From positions 150,165-214,164 of the forward strand of contig SZWC01002403.1 in the NCBI GenBank assembly GCA_023375785.1: a DNA stretch of 64,000 nucleotides, given 5' to 3'. The notes under the pieces were generated by a model. The model was given only the letters and a program-made list of their open reading frames with translations. It ran no database searches and had not been told where the DNA came from. Positions 10,095-20,878 of this stretch are shown here, piece by piece; within the stretch, counting starts at the first letter, position 1; each line of letters opens with the position of its first letter. A program made the translations under genes and the position numbers. The stretch comes from Penium margaritaceum (Eukaryota; Streptophyta; Zygnematophyceae; Desmidiales; Peniaceae).

Positions 10095-10106
10095 TGGTAT
10101 CAGAGC
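10095..10106 (+). other. Primer-binding site of B1
   Basis: TGGTATCAGAGC, an exact match to the copia initiator tRNA-Met primer site, directly after the LTR. Confidence 0.88.
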
Positions 10107-10951
10107 AGCGAGACCCCTCTTGCTGAGCTGCGCCGCAGTGATGCAGCACAAGCAGCAACAGTGAGAGTCACCGCCGCCGCCACATTCTTGGACCCGTTGG
10201 AGCCGACGTTGGCAGCAGCGACGTCACCACGCAATCGCCACCACCGTAGCAAGTGGAGCTGTAGCAGTGAAGAGATCCAGCATTTACGACGGCTAACAGC
10301 AATAGCACCGGGTGGCAACACCGGCCGTGTCTGGCTGTCAGCTTGTAAAAAAATAAGTAGTAACAGCTCGCGGCAGTAGCTTGCGGCGCCGGCTACGAGC
10401 AGTGGCAGCGCGCAGCGGTGGCAGCAACTTGTAGCTGCGACGGCATCAACAGCTACGAGCAGCACCAACAACATAGTAGCAGTAGCGCAGCAGTAGCATT
10501 CGGCTGCTAGAGCGACAGCAGCAGCAGCGGTAGCAACAGCATTGTAGCAGCGTAGCAGTAGATCCGCCGCAGTAGCAGCGGCGAGCTTGCGCAGCACTGC
10601 TGCTACATAGCAAAGCTGTGCAACTGCGCAGAAATTGCGTAGTACTACGCAGGCCTGCGTGGCACTGCGCAGGCCTACGCAACCCCTGCGCAGCGGCGAG
10701 CAGGGGGTGACGAGGTCATCCCCACCGGTCATGCCGGGTTCGCGTGACCTCCACAAAAACAAAAACAAAGAAAGGCTGGAAAAAACGCTAGCAAAGAAAC
10801 GCTACCTTTTTTCATTAGCGTAAAAAACGCTGATGTCATCATAGACTGTGCTGACGTCACAAGTTTTGGGGTCAAAACGTCATATTCGAGAAACACTGTC
10901 GGTTTTTTGTTTGGAGCATTTTTTGCGTTCGGCCCCATACTGAGCATTGCA
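10107..10951 (+). repeat. GCA-rich leader of B1 with TGACGTCA sites
   Basis: Untranslated leader of about 840 bp. From about 10250 to 10690 it is mostly imperfect AGC/GCA triplets, ending in a stretch of ACTGCGCAGGCCTACGC-like repeats. TGATGTCA (10831-10838) and TGACGTCA (10852-10859) lie about 100 bp before the gag start, as in the other copia elements here. Confidence 0.65.
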
Positions 10952-12600
10952 ATGGCGCCGGTCCGTGACAAGGACAAAGGACTCGTTGAACCCTCTTCCT
11001 CCTGTTTGGGCGTTATGAGTCTGCGGTCGCAGTCCGGCATGATCAACGAGCTTCGTCGGTCACAAGACGAGATGCGCCGGCAGCAACAGAGGCAGTCTGA
11101 CGCATTGTTGGAGGTCACGGAGTTACTGTTGGGTCGATTGATGGCTTCACAGTAGCCACCTGGAGGATCTGCTGGAGCTGCACGACCTTCTCAGCAGTCT
11201 ACACCCTACATAGCGCCGTGGCCTCATCATCACTCGTCACAAGTGGACACCTGGGATGAGGAGGAGATTGAGGATGACTCACGCCAGCACGAGATTCGTG
11301 TGCTTGAGGAGCGCATCCGTGAGTAATGTTTGGGATCACAGCCTCTCACTCCGCCACCGTCTCGCCGTCAAGATCAGCCACGTCGTTCAGCAGCGTTCAC
11401 CTTTGGTGGCGTTTCTCTCACTAGTGGGCTCCCCATACCTCGTCCACGGCCTCTTAAGCTAGAGGTCGCCCTCCCAATGGAGCGGCGATCAAATGACTTT
11501 GAGACACCTCCACCCGGTTACGATAGTGACGAGGGCTTCGATTGTTGGGAGACCTTGTTTCAGGTGTGGGCCGATTGTGAGGATGGTTGGCCGTACTACC
11601 ACAGCTAGTATCAGACCCGCGACGCTCACCAGGTCCAGACTGTAATGAGAGCGATGCGGGGTCTCCTCTACGCCATGCCGTGGGAGATAGTGGTCGACTT
11701 CCGACCCTTTCTCAGTGAGACCGGGACCGGGACTAGAGCAGATCCGCGTCATGGCTGGGAGCTGGCCCTAACACTTCTCGTTGCGGTGACCCATGCCACG
11801 AGGGCGGCCCGACTACGTGAGTTTCACTCCCTCCATCAGGGTCCCACGGAGCTTGCAGCTGACGACTGGAGGCGCGCGATGCGCCTTTACACGCACCTTG
11901 GGACCGGTGGCGGGACGCAGTTGTGGGCACTCGACACCATCATGATGGGGGCGCATTTGGACCACGTGAAGCTCTTTACGGGCTTTGATCGTGTGGCTCT
12001 CTCTCTCAGTTGTCAGAGTCACTACAACTGCTTCCTTGGGCCCATTGCTACTTCATCAAGGCCACATCGGCTCATGAGGCTGCCATCGCCCATTAGTAGA
12101 GTCCACTTGTTGCAGCTGTGACTCCGACCCCTCCTACGCCTCTGTCCCTGCTCACCAGTCCAACCTCCACCGCTTCCTCCTCCTCCTCCTCCTCTATCTA
12201 GAGCGGCCACACTCAGGGCGTTGCAGCAGCCACAGAGGGGAAGAAGGAAAAGAAGCAACGTGGCAAGGGACAGCAGCAACATCAATAGCCGGCGAGTAGT
12301 GGCAGCGGACGTTCTGTCCAGTGTTGCAACTGTGTACGCGCTCACTGCTACATGGAGTGTGAGCAGCCCCTTGACTGGACTCGGATCATGCGTGGCCTTC
12401 AGGCGGCGCACACACAGCGGATTTCCTCGAGTGACACACGGACTGGGCGCACCGCGACAACGAGTGCAGTAGATGCATCCGTTTCATCAGGCGGCAGCGG
12501 TGATGTGGATCCTGGGGATCGCACGATCGCAGAGCTTTGTCAGCTGCTAGCGCTTCGTACTCAGGGAGGTACGAGTATGTTGTCATAACCGAGTGGTCCT
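10952..12600 (+). pseudogene. B1 gag region
   Basis: The start is taken at 10952 (MAPVRDKDKG) because B2 has the matching MAPTDDRGKR start. The N-terminus is rich in Gln/Arg (RRSQDEMRRQQQRQ). A block shared with B2 follows (GFDCWETLFQVWA near 11535-11575). Near 12330 is a Cys/His cluster of zinc-knuckle type. The region is not intact. Confidence 0.75.
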
Positions 12601-12799
12601 GACACAACTTGTCTTACTGTGTCTATTGCTCATGATGATGCTTGCGATGTAGCTATGTTGGCTTGCGATGAGGATGGACCTGACAGTACCAACTGGCTTG
12701 CCGAGTCACAGATCCGTGTTGTTCGTCGTTGTCCCGAGTCCTCTGTTGAGCGTCCAGCAGAGGCAGAGTGTTATGTGGCACGTTGCTCAGTGTCGAAGA

Positions 12800-14130
12800 C
12801 TGGTCGTGAGCCGGGTGGCACCTGGATTATTGACTCTGGAGCTACCCATCACATGACCTGTCGTCGTAGTGACTTCGTTGTGCTCGGTCCCGTTGCGTCC
12901 GTTTGGTCTGTTCTCACAGGGTTTGGTCAGTCGTTGCCTGTGTAGGGAGTTGGACTTGTGCGGTTTGATGGTCCATCTGGCCCCTTGTATACTTCTGATG
13001 TGCTCTTTGTCCCTGCTCTTGAGCTCAGCCTGCTCTCTGTTCGTGCATGCACCAGGATGGGTCTCACTGTTGAGCACTCTGTTGACTCTACCACAGTGAC
13101 TGCTCTTGACACACGCGCAATCGTACTTTGTGCCTTTTATTGTTGATGAACTGTATCATGAGTCCCATTGCACTCCCTTTGTTTCTTCTCCACCTCTCTC
13201 CTCTGCGTCGTTGGTGTTCTCTCCCTTGAGTACCAGCGCTTGTTACACTGGCGCCTCTCCCATGTGAGCTCGGACACTGTGTCCATGCTCATTCACACTC
13301 AGCCAACCCTCGGTCTTGACGCAGCTTCTTTTGAGAAGCCGGCCAAGACCGACTGTCTTTTTTGCGCCCAGGGTAAGATGCATCGCTGCTCTTATCCTGA
13401 CTCCTCCTCCTGGGTACTACGCCCACTAGAGTTGGTCCACTCAGACCTTCTCGGTCCTCTCCCAGTCGAGTCCCTCTTTGATCGGGGTCGATGTGTTCTC
13501 ACCCTCACTGATGACTTCACACGAATGCGGTGGGTCTACAGCCTCCGCCACAAGAGCAATGCCACATTGGCGGTCCGCCTGTGGTTTGTGATGGCTGAGC
13601 GTCAGTCTCGTCACACCCTGCACACATTCTGCTCAGATCGTGGTGGCGAGTTCTTAGGCGAGATGGATGCCTACTTTGCTCAGCACGGTATCTTTCACCA
13701 GCTTTCCGCCGTTTGCTACACCACAGTAGAACGGTGTGTCTGAGTATTGGAACCGCACCATGGAGGATGCGGTTCGCGCTATGCAGTCTGAGTGCGGTCT
13801 ATAAGAGTCCTTTGCCTTTGAGGGCTTCTCCTACATGACATGGGTCTGGAATCGCTTGCCGCATGGTCCACTTCCCGACCATGTCATACCGTACGAGTTA
13901 TGGTTCGGCCATCATGCTGATCTCTGTCTCGCTCGCGTTTGGGGGTCCCTCGCCTGTGTCTGGTACACCGAGGACCAGCAGAGGTCTAAGGTCTCACCTC
14001 GGGGACGCATGTGTACCTTCCTTGGCATCTCCCCACGGTCGAAGGCCTGGCGTTTTTGGGACCCTGTTCGCCATCGCATTGTCGAGTCTTGGGATGCTCT
14101 CTTCTTTGAGGCTCTCACCTACCGCAACTT
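12800..14130 (+). pseudogene. B1 protease and integrase region
   Basis: Protease signature IDSGATHHMT lies near 12828-12857, then the pre-integrase zinc segment (CLFCAQGKMHRCSYP near 13350). The integrase core follows, with LVHSDLLGPLP (near 13435), FCSDRGGEFLGEMD (near 13630) and the copia C-terminal FWDPVRHRIVESWDALFFE (near 14055-14110). The region is broken. Confidence 0.83.
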
Positions 14131-14324
14131 GTCCAACATTTTGTCGCTGGCAACCGACCACGTTCCTACTTGTGTGGCCTCCCGACGGATGGGGGAGTCT
14201 ATTCCTGCGGATGGGTCCGGCCGGGACTCCCCACTTGTGGTCCGGTCTCCGGGTGTTGATGATCTGGCCATCGTGGCTGTGGGTCAAGTAGCCTCATCAG
14301 TACCCTCTGGCACACTGATCCCGT

Positions 14325-14590
14325 GCTAGTGTCAGACCCCTCTGGTGCACCCGATCTCGTGCCTGTGCCGGTCCCCTGTGCCACACCTGATCCCGTACGA
14401 GCATCAGTCCCCTCTGGCACACTTGATCTCGTGCCGGTGTCAGACCCCTCTGGCACACCCGATCTTGTACCAGTGTCGGTCACCTCTGGCACACCCAATC
14501 TCGTACCAGTGTCAGTCCGTGTTGGTACACCTAATCCCATACCAGTGCCAGTCCCCTCCGTTACACCCACTCCCGTGCATGCACCCATGT
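14325..14590 (+). repeat. 36-bp minisatellite in the B1 integrase-RT linker
   Basis: Seven or so 36-bp units (12 codons) reading as variants of VPVSDPSGTPDL. The sequence is unrelated to the family-A SGPAAPVASAGP array, but period and position in Pol are the same. Confidence 0.85.
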
Positions 14591-14929
14591 CCCCTACGGC
14601 TTTGGCATAGCAGCCTTCCCCGTAGCCTGAGGTGAGCGCTGTATCGGGTTACTCCCGCGAGCCCGATGGTCGTCTTCGACCATTGGCCTCTAGGGCTCAC
14701 CAGACTGCTGACCTTGCACCGAGACGCCCGACTCGTAGTTTTTAGAGTGGCAAGCCTGGCACGAAGGCCCTTGGCTTGAGTGTCCAGGCAGACTACATTG
14801 AGGTGCACCCAGCATGTCCTGTCGGCCACGAGTTGGTCTCTCAAGAGTTTTTGGTTGCTTGCGATGTCGCAGCCGGCCTTGTCGTGGTCAGACCAAGTTC
14901 TGAGGCATGTGTCTTAGCCACCCAGAGCA

Positions 14930-17170
14930 CTCCCTCGATGATGCCTGATCCAGTCACATTGAAGGAGGCACTCTTAGCTCACGATGCAGACCTGTTGCGT
15001 GCTGCTTGTGAGGATGAGCTGAGAACCATCCATGAGCACGGTGTCTATGAGTTTGTCGACCTCCCGCCTAGGCGGAAGGCTGTACAGGCCAAGTGGGTCT
15101 TTCGCAAGAAGGTGAAGCCTGATGGCACACTAGATTGCTACAAGGCTTGCTTGACGGCCAAGGGGTTCTTGCAGGTTGAGGGAGTAGATTTCACTGACAC
15201 ATTTGCACCTGTTGGCCGCATGACCACCGCTCGCGCTCTTTTTGGGGTTTTTGCTCACCACGACTAGGAGCTACACCAGATGGACGTGAACAACGTGTTC
15301 CTCCATGGCACTTTAGAGGAGGAGATCTACATGGTCCAGCCACCTGGATTCGAGGTCGATGACAAGGTCTGGCGCTTGCGCAAGGCCTTGTACGGCCTGA
15401 AACAGTCACCCAGGTGCTAGAACTTGGAGATCACTGGTACACTGACACATGTCGGTTATGTACAGAGTGACGCTGACCCGTCCCTCTTTCTGAGGTTGAC
15501 AGCTAAGAGCTTCACCGCCATCCTGGTCTACATGGATGACCTCCTGATTGTGTCTCCTTCTATGGAGGCCGTGAAGGAGGCCAAGGGAGTTCTCCAGGCT
15601 GCCTACAGGATGAAGGACCTTGGTCTTGCAGCGGTGTTTCTTAGGATGGAGATCGTGTGTGATCTTCAGCGAAGGACACTCTTGTTGCATCAGGCACGTT
15701 ACGCCCACGTTGTGGGGAAGTGGTTTGCTGACCTCCTGGGTGCAGTTCGTATAGCCTCCATCCCTATCACACCTGACGGTTAGGATTCTTTGAAGGTGGA
15801 TGATCCCGTAGACCTAGGGGATACAATGAACCTGACCCTGTACTTGTGCTTGATTGGCTCCTTGATGTACTTGGCCACTACCACACGACCCGACATTGCC
15901 TTTGCCATCAACCTCCTTGTACAGTTTTCATAGTGTCCTCGAGCTGTGCGAGTGGTGCGGTACGTGGTGTCCACACCATACCTGGGACTCTGCTTTTGAC
16001 GGCAGTGTTGGACGGTAGTCGACGGCTACACAGATAGTGACTTGGCGTGGAGTCCTGATGGGCGCAGTCGGACAGGCTACGTGTTCCTGCTTGGTGGTAC
16101 CGCTGTGTCGTTGCGTAGTGGCAAGCAGGGTTGTATCGCACGTAGTTCAGCAGTGGCTGTGTATGTTGCTCTAGGGGCTGGGGCTGCTGAGGCGGTGTGG
16201 CTGCATCGTCTACTTTGTGAGTTGCGTCAGTCTGTTCCTTGCATTGCTCTGCGCTGTGACAACCAGAGTGCTCTTGCCATTGCAGAGAAATCTGGTGTGT
16301 TTCATGCAGGTATGAAGCACATTGCTCTTGAGCATTACTTTGTGCGTGATCTTGTGGAGCGACAGGTGATCTCCATCACCTGGGTCGGCTTGGACAGGGC
16401 TGTTAGATCGGATCGGATTTCTGATCCGAATCCGTTCTAACAGAAAAAAAATCCGAATCCGATCCGAAATGGCATCGTATCGGATTCAGATCCGGTCAGT
16501 TCGGATCGGATCGGATTCGGATTCGCCGGCGAAATGATTGGATCGGATCGGATCGAATCCCAACTGAATCCGAAGAGAAACCGAATTGAATCCGAACTGA
16601 ATCCGAACTAAAATCCGAACTGAAATCCGAAACCGGACTGAAAACAAGGCGCACAAGGCGCAGTGCGGACGCACAAGGCGCAGCGCGGGTGCAGGCGCAG
16701 CAGATTGCAGCAGCCTGCAGCCTGCAACTTGCAAGCGCAGGCGCCATCAGGAGCAGCAGAAAGCGGAAGCGCAGTCAGTAGCAGAACAAATCCGAACTGA
16801 AGTGCCAAAACCTGAACCAAAGTCTCTAAAAAACAGGTTAAGTGTCAAAATCCAAACTTATCCGAACTAAAACTCACAAATCTGAACTTATCTGATCAAA
16901 TCCGAACTTATCCGAAGTTCATTTTTCGGTTCCGATTGGTTTCGGTTTTTCCAATGAAAAGATCGGATCGGATCGGATCCGAATCCGAACTTTAAAGTTC
17001 GGATCGGATCGGATTCGGATTTTAAATTTTGGATTCGGATAAATCCGATCCGAACCCGATCTAGCAGCCCTGGGCTTGGACATGCAGCGGGCTGACTTCT
17101 TGACCAAGGCACTTGCACGTGGAGATTTCATGGTGGACATTCGTTCTGTCGGGCTACGCCCCTTGCCTGA
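14930..17170 (+). pseudogene. B1 reverse transcriptase and RNase H region (MITE inserted)
   Basis: RVT_2 motifs: ALLAHDADLLRAACEDEL (near 14970), AKWVFRKKVKPDG (near 15090), FAPVGRMTTARALF (near 15205) and the YMDD catalytic box at 15529-15540. RNase H follows (SGKQGCIARSSAVAVYVAL near 16120) and ends with a tail of the ADFFTKALA type near 17090-17115. The C-terminal part is split by the MITE at 16395-17072. The region is otherwise also broken. Confidence 0.85.
16395..17072. mobile_element. hAT-type non-autonomous element (MITE) with 8-bp TSD
   Basis: 678 bp with termini CAGGGCTGTTAGATCGG and CCGATCTAGCAGCCCTG, inverted repeats with one mismatch in the first 17 bp. Homology continues inward for about 40 bp. 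A perfect 8-bp duplication GGCTTGGA flanks it (16387-16394 and 17073-17080). CAGGG...CCCTG ends with an 8-bp duplication are diagnostic of hAT. The interior has no transposase. It is filled with subterminal motifs (GGATCGGATCGGAT; AATCCGAACTGAA) that resemble clustered transposase-binding sites, around a short GC-rich core (16640-16780). It lies in the RNase H region of B1, so it is younger than B1. Confidence 0.9.
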
Positions 17171-17278
17171 GAGTGGTTTAGAGTGGGGTGTGTGAGCATG
17201 GACTGTTGAGCATCTTTTTATGCACCTGTGTCAGTTCTGCTCGTGTATGGACATGCGTACCATCGGGTCATGGGGGAG

Positions 17279-17347
17279 TGTTGTGATGTGAGTTGTTTTC
17301 GTCCACTTGTACAGCTTACTGTGACCATTCGGCCGTGTCCATGCTCG
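17279..17347 (+). repeat. 3' LTR of B1 (only its start remains)
   Basis: A purine tract GGTCATGGGGGAG (to 17278) precedes TGTTGTGATGTGAG, which matches the 5' LTR start for 69 bp. Unrelated sequence (element B3) then begins. Confidence 0.8.
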
Positions 17348-17739
17348 GAGCGTCCTATGTGTCTGTAGTGCTGCCAGCAAGCACACCCTGCTCCCCTGGA
17401 GCATCTACCTACTGTCCTTCGTGCCCCTCGTCTTCATCAAAAGCCTCGCTAAGGAACTTGTCCGTTGAGTCACCACCGTCTGTCACGCGCTCCATGCCCG
17501 GCATGCCTCCATGTGGCTGCCGACGCGCCCGTGGCGTCCTCCGAACAACGACCTGCTGCAACAGCAACTTGAGAGCCTGATGCATTCCAACAGACTTGAT
17601 TGAACATTGTTCTTTTTCTCGAGTAGCCTGGCGATCGCACGAGTGCGTGGATTGGTGGCACGACTGTCGCTCGCTTTGTCCATGGTTGTAGTGCCAGAGG
17701 AGATCACGTCCGTGCTGGCCTCCCCTGTCCCCGCCGTCT

Positions 17740-18160
17740 ATGAGGCCTTGCATGGCATGACTGCGTTGCTGCTGGTGCTGATGTCCGCTGCTGTTTATAG
17801 CTGCTGGCCGCTGTTGTCACCGCCACCAACCCTACTATTCGTGGCTGTTCGCTCTTGTTGCGGCTGTGGTGTCCCCTGGTGCTGTGGCGTTCAAGGCCTC
17901 AGCCACGCAGTTGTTGTTGTCGCCACCGCTGCTGCCACCACTGCTGCCACCGCAGCCGCCGCTACCGCTGCCGTCGCTGCCACCGTAGCTGGCGCTGCCA
18001 CCGCTAGCGCTGCTACTACTACTACCGCCACTGCCATAGCTACTGCTGTTGCCACTGCCGCCGCTGCCATCACTGCCGCCGCTGCCACCGCCGCTGCCGC
18101 TGCCAATGCTACAGCCGCTGCCGCGGCTCCTGTCGCTACAGGCGCCGCAGCGGCTGTTGC
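17740..18160. repeat. GCC/GCT triplet tract (B3 leader)
   Basis: Imperfect GCC, GCT and ACC triplets. Next to it (18160-18440) is a GC-rich stretch of CCGGCCGC and GCCGCCGGC palindromic motifs. Reading frames across it are low-complexity Ala/Pro/Arg strings and are not taken as genes. Confidence 0.7.
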
Positions 18161-18622
18161 TCGGCGGTGCCGAGCACGTCGCCCGCCGGCTGGCCGCCCG
18201 CCGGCCGTTGCTCGTCGGCCGCCGGCCACCGTCTGCAGCTGACCAGCCGCCTGCCACCGACCGCTGCGTGCTGTCCGCCGGCCGACGCCGGCCGGTCAAT
18301 GCCGACCGGCCGCTGCCCTCTGCGCGCCAGCCGCAGACTGCTGCTCGCAGCCCGTTGCGCGTGGCTCACTTGCAAGCAGCTTGCCGGCCGCTGCCCGCTC
18401 GCTCGCTGCTCGTTGGCTTGCCGGCCGCCAGCCGCCGGCAGCCACCAGCGGGATGCAACCTGTGATGTGGCATTGCGGGTCGCGCCCCTCAGCCACAGCT
18501 GCCGTCGCTCGCGCCGACGCTGCTACCGGCGCTCGCAACCCCTCGTGACGCGACGATTGGCGGGTCCTCCGTGCACTGATGCTGCGTCCCTGCTACGCAA
18601 CCACGCAAGAGTTGTGTCGCGT

Positions 18623-18634
18623 GCTCTGATACCA
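18623..18634 (-). other. Primer-binding site of B3
   Basis: The minus strand reads TGGTATCAGAGC, directly adjacent to the LTR end (...TTTCTCA). Confidence 0.82.
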
Positions 18635-19137
18635 TGAGAAACTTCCTGGAAGTTACCTGATGAGACTGCCTATCCACTGTGTGACACCAAGCAGGAAACA
18701 ACAAGGGTCTAGTCAGATGACGAACACAGGCATCAAGTACTTGTTAACAGAAAGCACATGCAAGGAGAGCTACACAAATGAGCCGCACACGCATAAGTAG
18801 GGGCGACCGCTTTCGGTTCGTACCACACACACGTGTAGCATTTCGCTGTGTATCAGCTAGCCACAAAACGTAAACAGTCATAGCTCAGTGCCAACATATC
18901 GGAATGAGGCACCGTCTAAACGGCTAGAACCAGATTCTGAAGCACTACACCCCTGCAAAAAGCACAGACAGAGATGCTATACCCTAGTGCAGGCCGTGGT
19001 GCCCCTCACGTGCTCCACACCTCATGGTGCCGCCGAGCGCCACCAGAGCCCTGTCGTCGTCAGACCCACCTCAGGCATCTGCACATGGATGGACATGAGC
19101 CGACAGGTCACAGTGCTCCGTGAGGGCACCCATCAAC
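18635..19137 (-). repeat. 5' LTR of B3 (diverged family B)
   Basis: About 500 bp. The minus strand begins TGTTGATGGGTGCC near 19137 and then shares the block ACTGTGACC..TCGGC..TGTCCAT with family-B LTRs. It ends TTCCAGGAAGTTTCTCA next to the primer site. The outer boundary is set by the TG/CA rule and may be off by a few bases. Confidence 0.6.
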
Positions 19138-20430
19138 AACAAGTGGCAGCAGCGGTAGCCACCCATTGTAGCAGCAGTAGCAGATACTGGAAGGAACCAC
19201 CACAACTATGTTGCAGCAGAGATAGTGGTAGTAGCCAACAAGAAAAACAGCTCAGCAATAGCAATCGTAGTAGCAGCAAGGGCGGGAGGCACCTGCAACT
19301 TCACCGGCTACGGGCAGCACCCGTAGTAGTAGAAGCAGGAAGAGCAGCTACAATCGCAACGGTGGAGGGAAGCAGTCACATTAGCACCCATAGCAGCTAT
19401 TGTAGTGGCAAGCAGTTGTAGTAGTAGCGGCGAAGGGAAACAGCCTAAGCAACAGTTTCAGCAGCAGCGGCGGCTGCAAGCAGCTACAGATGTGTCGGTG
19501 GCAAGCATATGCAGTATCAACGATGGGGGGGGGGAGGTAGTTGCCACACCTGCAGCAAGCAACTGGTGTAGCAGCAGTGGCGGTCAACATCTGCTACAGC
19601 AGCAATGGCAGTAGGTAGCTGCTGCAACACCAGTAGTGGTTGGCAGCAGCCACAGCAGTAGCAGCGGTGGCGAGCAGTTGCAACAACGACGGCGGGCAAT
19701 AGCAATAGTAGCGGTGGCAACGGCGGGCAGTTGCAGCATCGGCGGCGGCAGGCAACATCTGTAGCAGCATTGGTAACGGGCAGCTGTAGTAGCAGCAGCT
19801 GACGTCAGCAGCCATAGCAGCAGTTGTAACACTGCTTTGTTGCGTATGCTACAGGAGTGGCAACACCAGCACGCTCAGGAGCAAGGGCAGCAGCCGCGTG
19901 GACAGGAGCAGCTGGCCCCGTCGCCATCGCAGTAGCAGGAAGTTGTCGTGAAGCTTCCTACTACGATCGCTCGCCTGTGAGGGTGAGGAGGGGGCCATTG
20001 AGCTTGCCCGCGGGCAAGCTTGCCGAGCGAGCTCCTCGAGCAAGTTTGCTGGACAAGTTCGTTCGAGGAGTTGAGCCATACGAAACAAAAAGAAAGGAAG
20101 AAGTAGGGAGAGAGGACAAGGGGGGGGGGGCGAGTGGGCCACCCTCGGAAAACCCCAAAGGGGCACCTGAGGAGGTGGCACCTGAAAAAAGAAAAAAAAA
20201 GGAGTGAAAAAAAACCAGGTGCACCCACACGTTGGTGCACTAACTCGCCGTCGGCAAACGACGGCAACCGCTGCAGTAGCAATAGCGGGCATGTGAGACG
20301 TGGTATTAGCAGCAGCGGCAAAGGTGATCTGAGGCAACAATCGTTGGCTGATGACGACAACCGGAGCAGTAACAGCATTCGTAGCAGTATCAACAACGAA
20401 GGCAAATTGAGGTCGCTCGGCAACCGCGCG
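19138..20430. repeat. AGC/GCA triplet leader of N5
   Basis: Imperfect GCA/GTA triplets at 19138-19850 and 20260-20420. Between them are a purine-rich A/G tract with an 11-G run (20080-20215) and a perfect 20-bp palindrome at 20001-20020. No gene is supported. Confidence 0.65.
20001..20020. repeat. Perfect 20-bp palindrome
   Basis: AGCTTGCCCGCGGGCAAGCT is its own reverse complement over all 20 bases. It lies in the N5 leader. Confidence 0.85.
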
Positions 20431-20561
20431 ATAGAGGCGTAGCAGTCGAACATCAACGTACCACCAGTGTGGTGGTGGCCGTCCTCGTGCTGGCGTCATA
20501 GCACATCTAAGACATTGTGCTTTGATCTCCCGGCTCCCCTTGTGGCCTTGTGCCAGCGGGA

Positions 20562-20582
20562 GTGAGTGTCTTATACACTCAC
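20562..20582. repeat. Small hairpin in N5 leader
   Basis: Arms GTGAGTGT and ACACTCAC (8 bp, perfect) around CTTAT, about 300 bp before the N5 coding start. Confidence 0.55.
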
Positions 20583-20878
20583 CCATGCCAGGCTCCTGAG
20601 ATAAGCATACCGGCGCGTAAGGGGCACAGCCGGCGCCTTGGCTGGCACTTGTAGTGCAGGTGTGGCAGGGGCCACGAGCACAGTGGCTGTTGTAGCTGTG
20701 GCACACGCCCAAGGCTTCTTATGGCTTTGCGTGCTACTTTTACAGCGACCGATATCATGGCTGGCGCTTGTGTCGCCAGCGCCCTCCTGGGTGGCAACCG
20801 CCCTGATTACGGTCCTGCCCTACTCCACCATCCGACTCGGAGACATCATCTCGTACCGTCACATCCCTCAGTGGAGCT

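Larger units (their letters stand above)
9268..17347 (+). mobile_element. Ty1/copia LTR retrotransposon B1 (family B)
   Basis: Plus-strand order: 5' LTR (9268-10094), primer site, leader, gag (from 10952), protease, integrase, linker minisatellite, RT, RNase H, and the first 69 bp of a 3' LTR (17279-17347). A hAT-type MITE is inserted in RNase H. Gag and Pol match B2 (24546-40877) clearly and family A only in conserved motifs. It is a fossil with many breaks. Confidence 0.87.
17348..19137 (-). mobile_element. Copia element B3, 5' end only (minus strand)
   Basis: Reading the minus strand: 5' LTR (19137-18635), primer site (18634-18623), GCC/GCT-rich leader (about 18610-17770), then about 400 bp that could begin a gag region (contains RAIARLLEKKNN near 17610-17640). 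Nothing further is present before B1 begins. The LTR is a diverged relative of family B. It is a fossil fragment. Confidence 0.6.

Noticed and set aside
9268-17347. Reassigned stop codon (UAG read as Gln), since many in-frame TAG occur in the elements
   Set aside because: The elements are broken in many different ways and their LTRs have diverged, so ordinary decay explains it.
18160-18470. Terminator or origin from dense CCGGCC palindromes
   Set aside because: No further signal; fits GC-rich leader repeat.
17607-18640. Ala/Pro/Arg-rich reading frames in a GC-rich block
   Set aside because: Triplet and CCGGCC repeats in the B3 leader open several frames at once; no codon or domain evidence.
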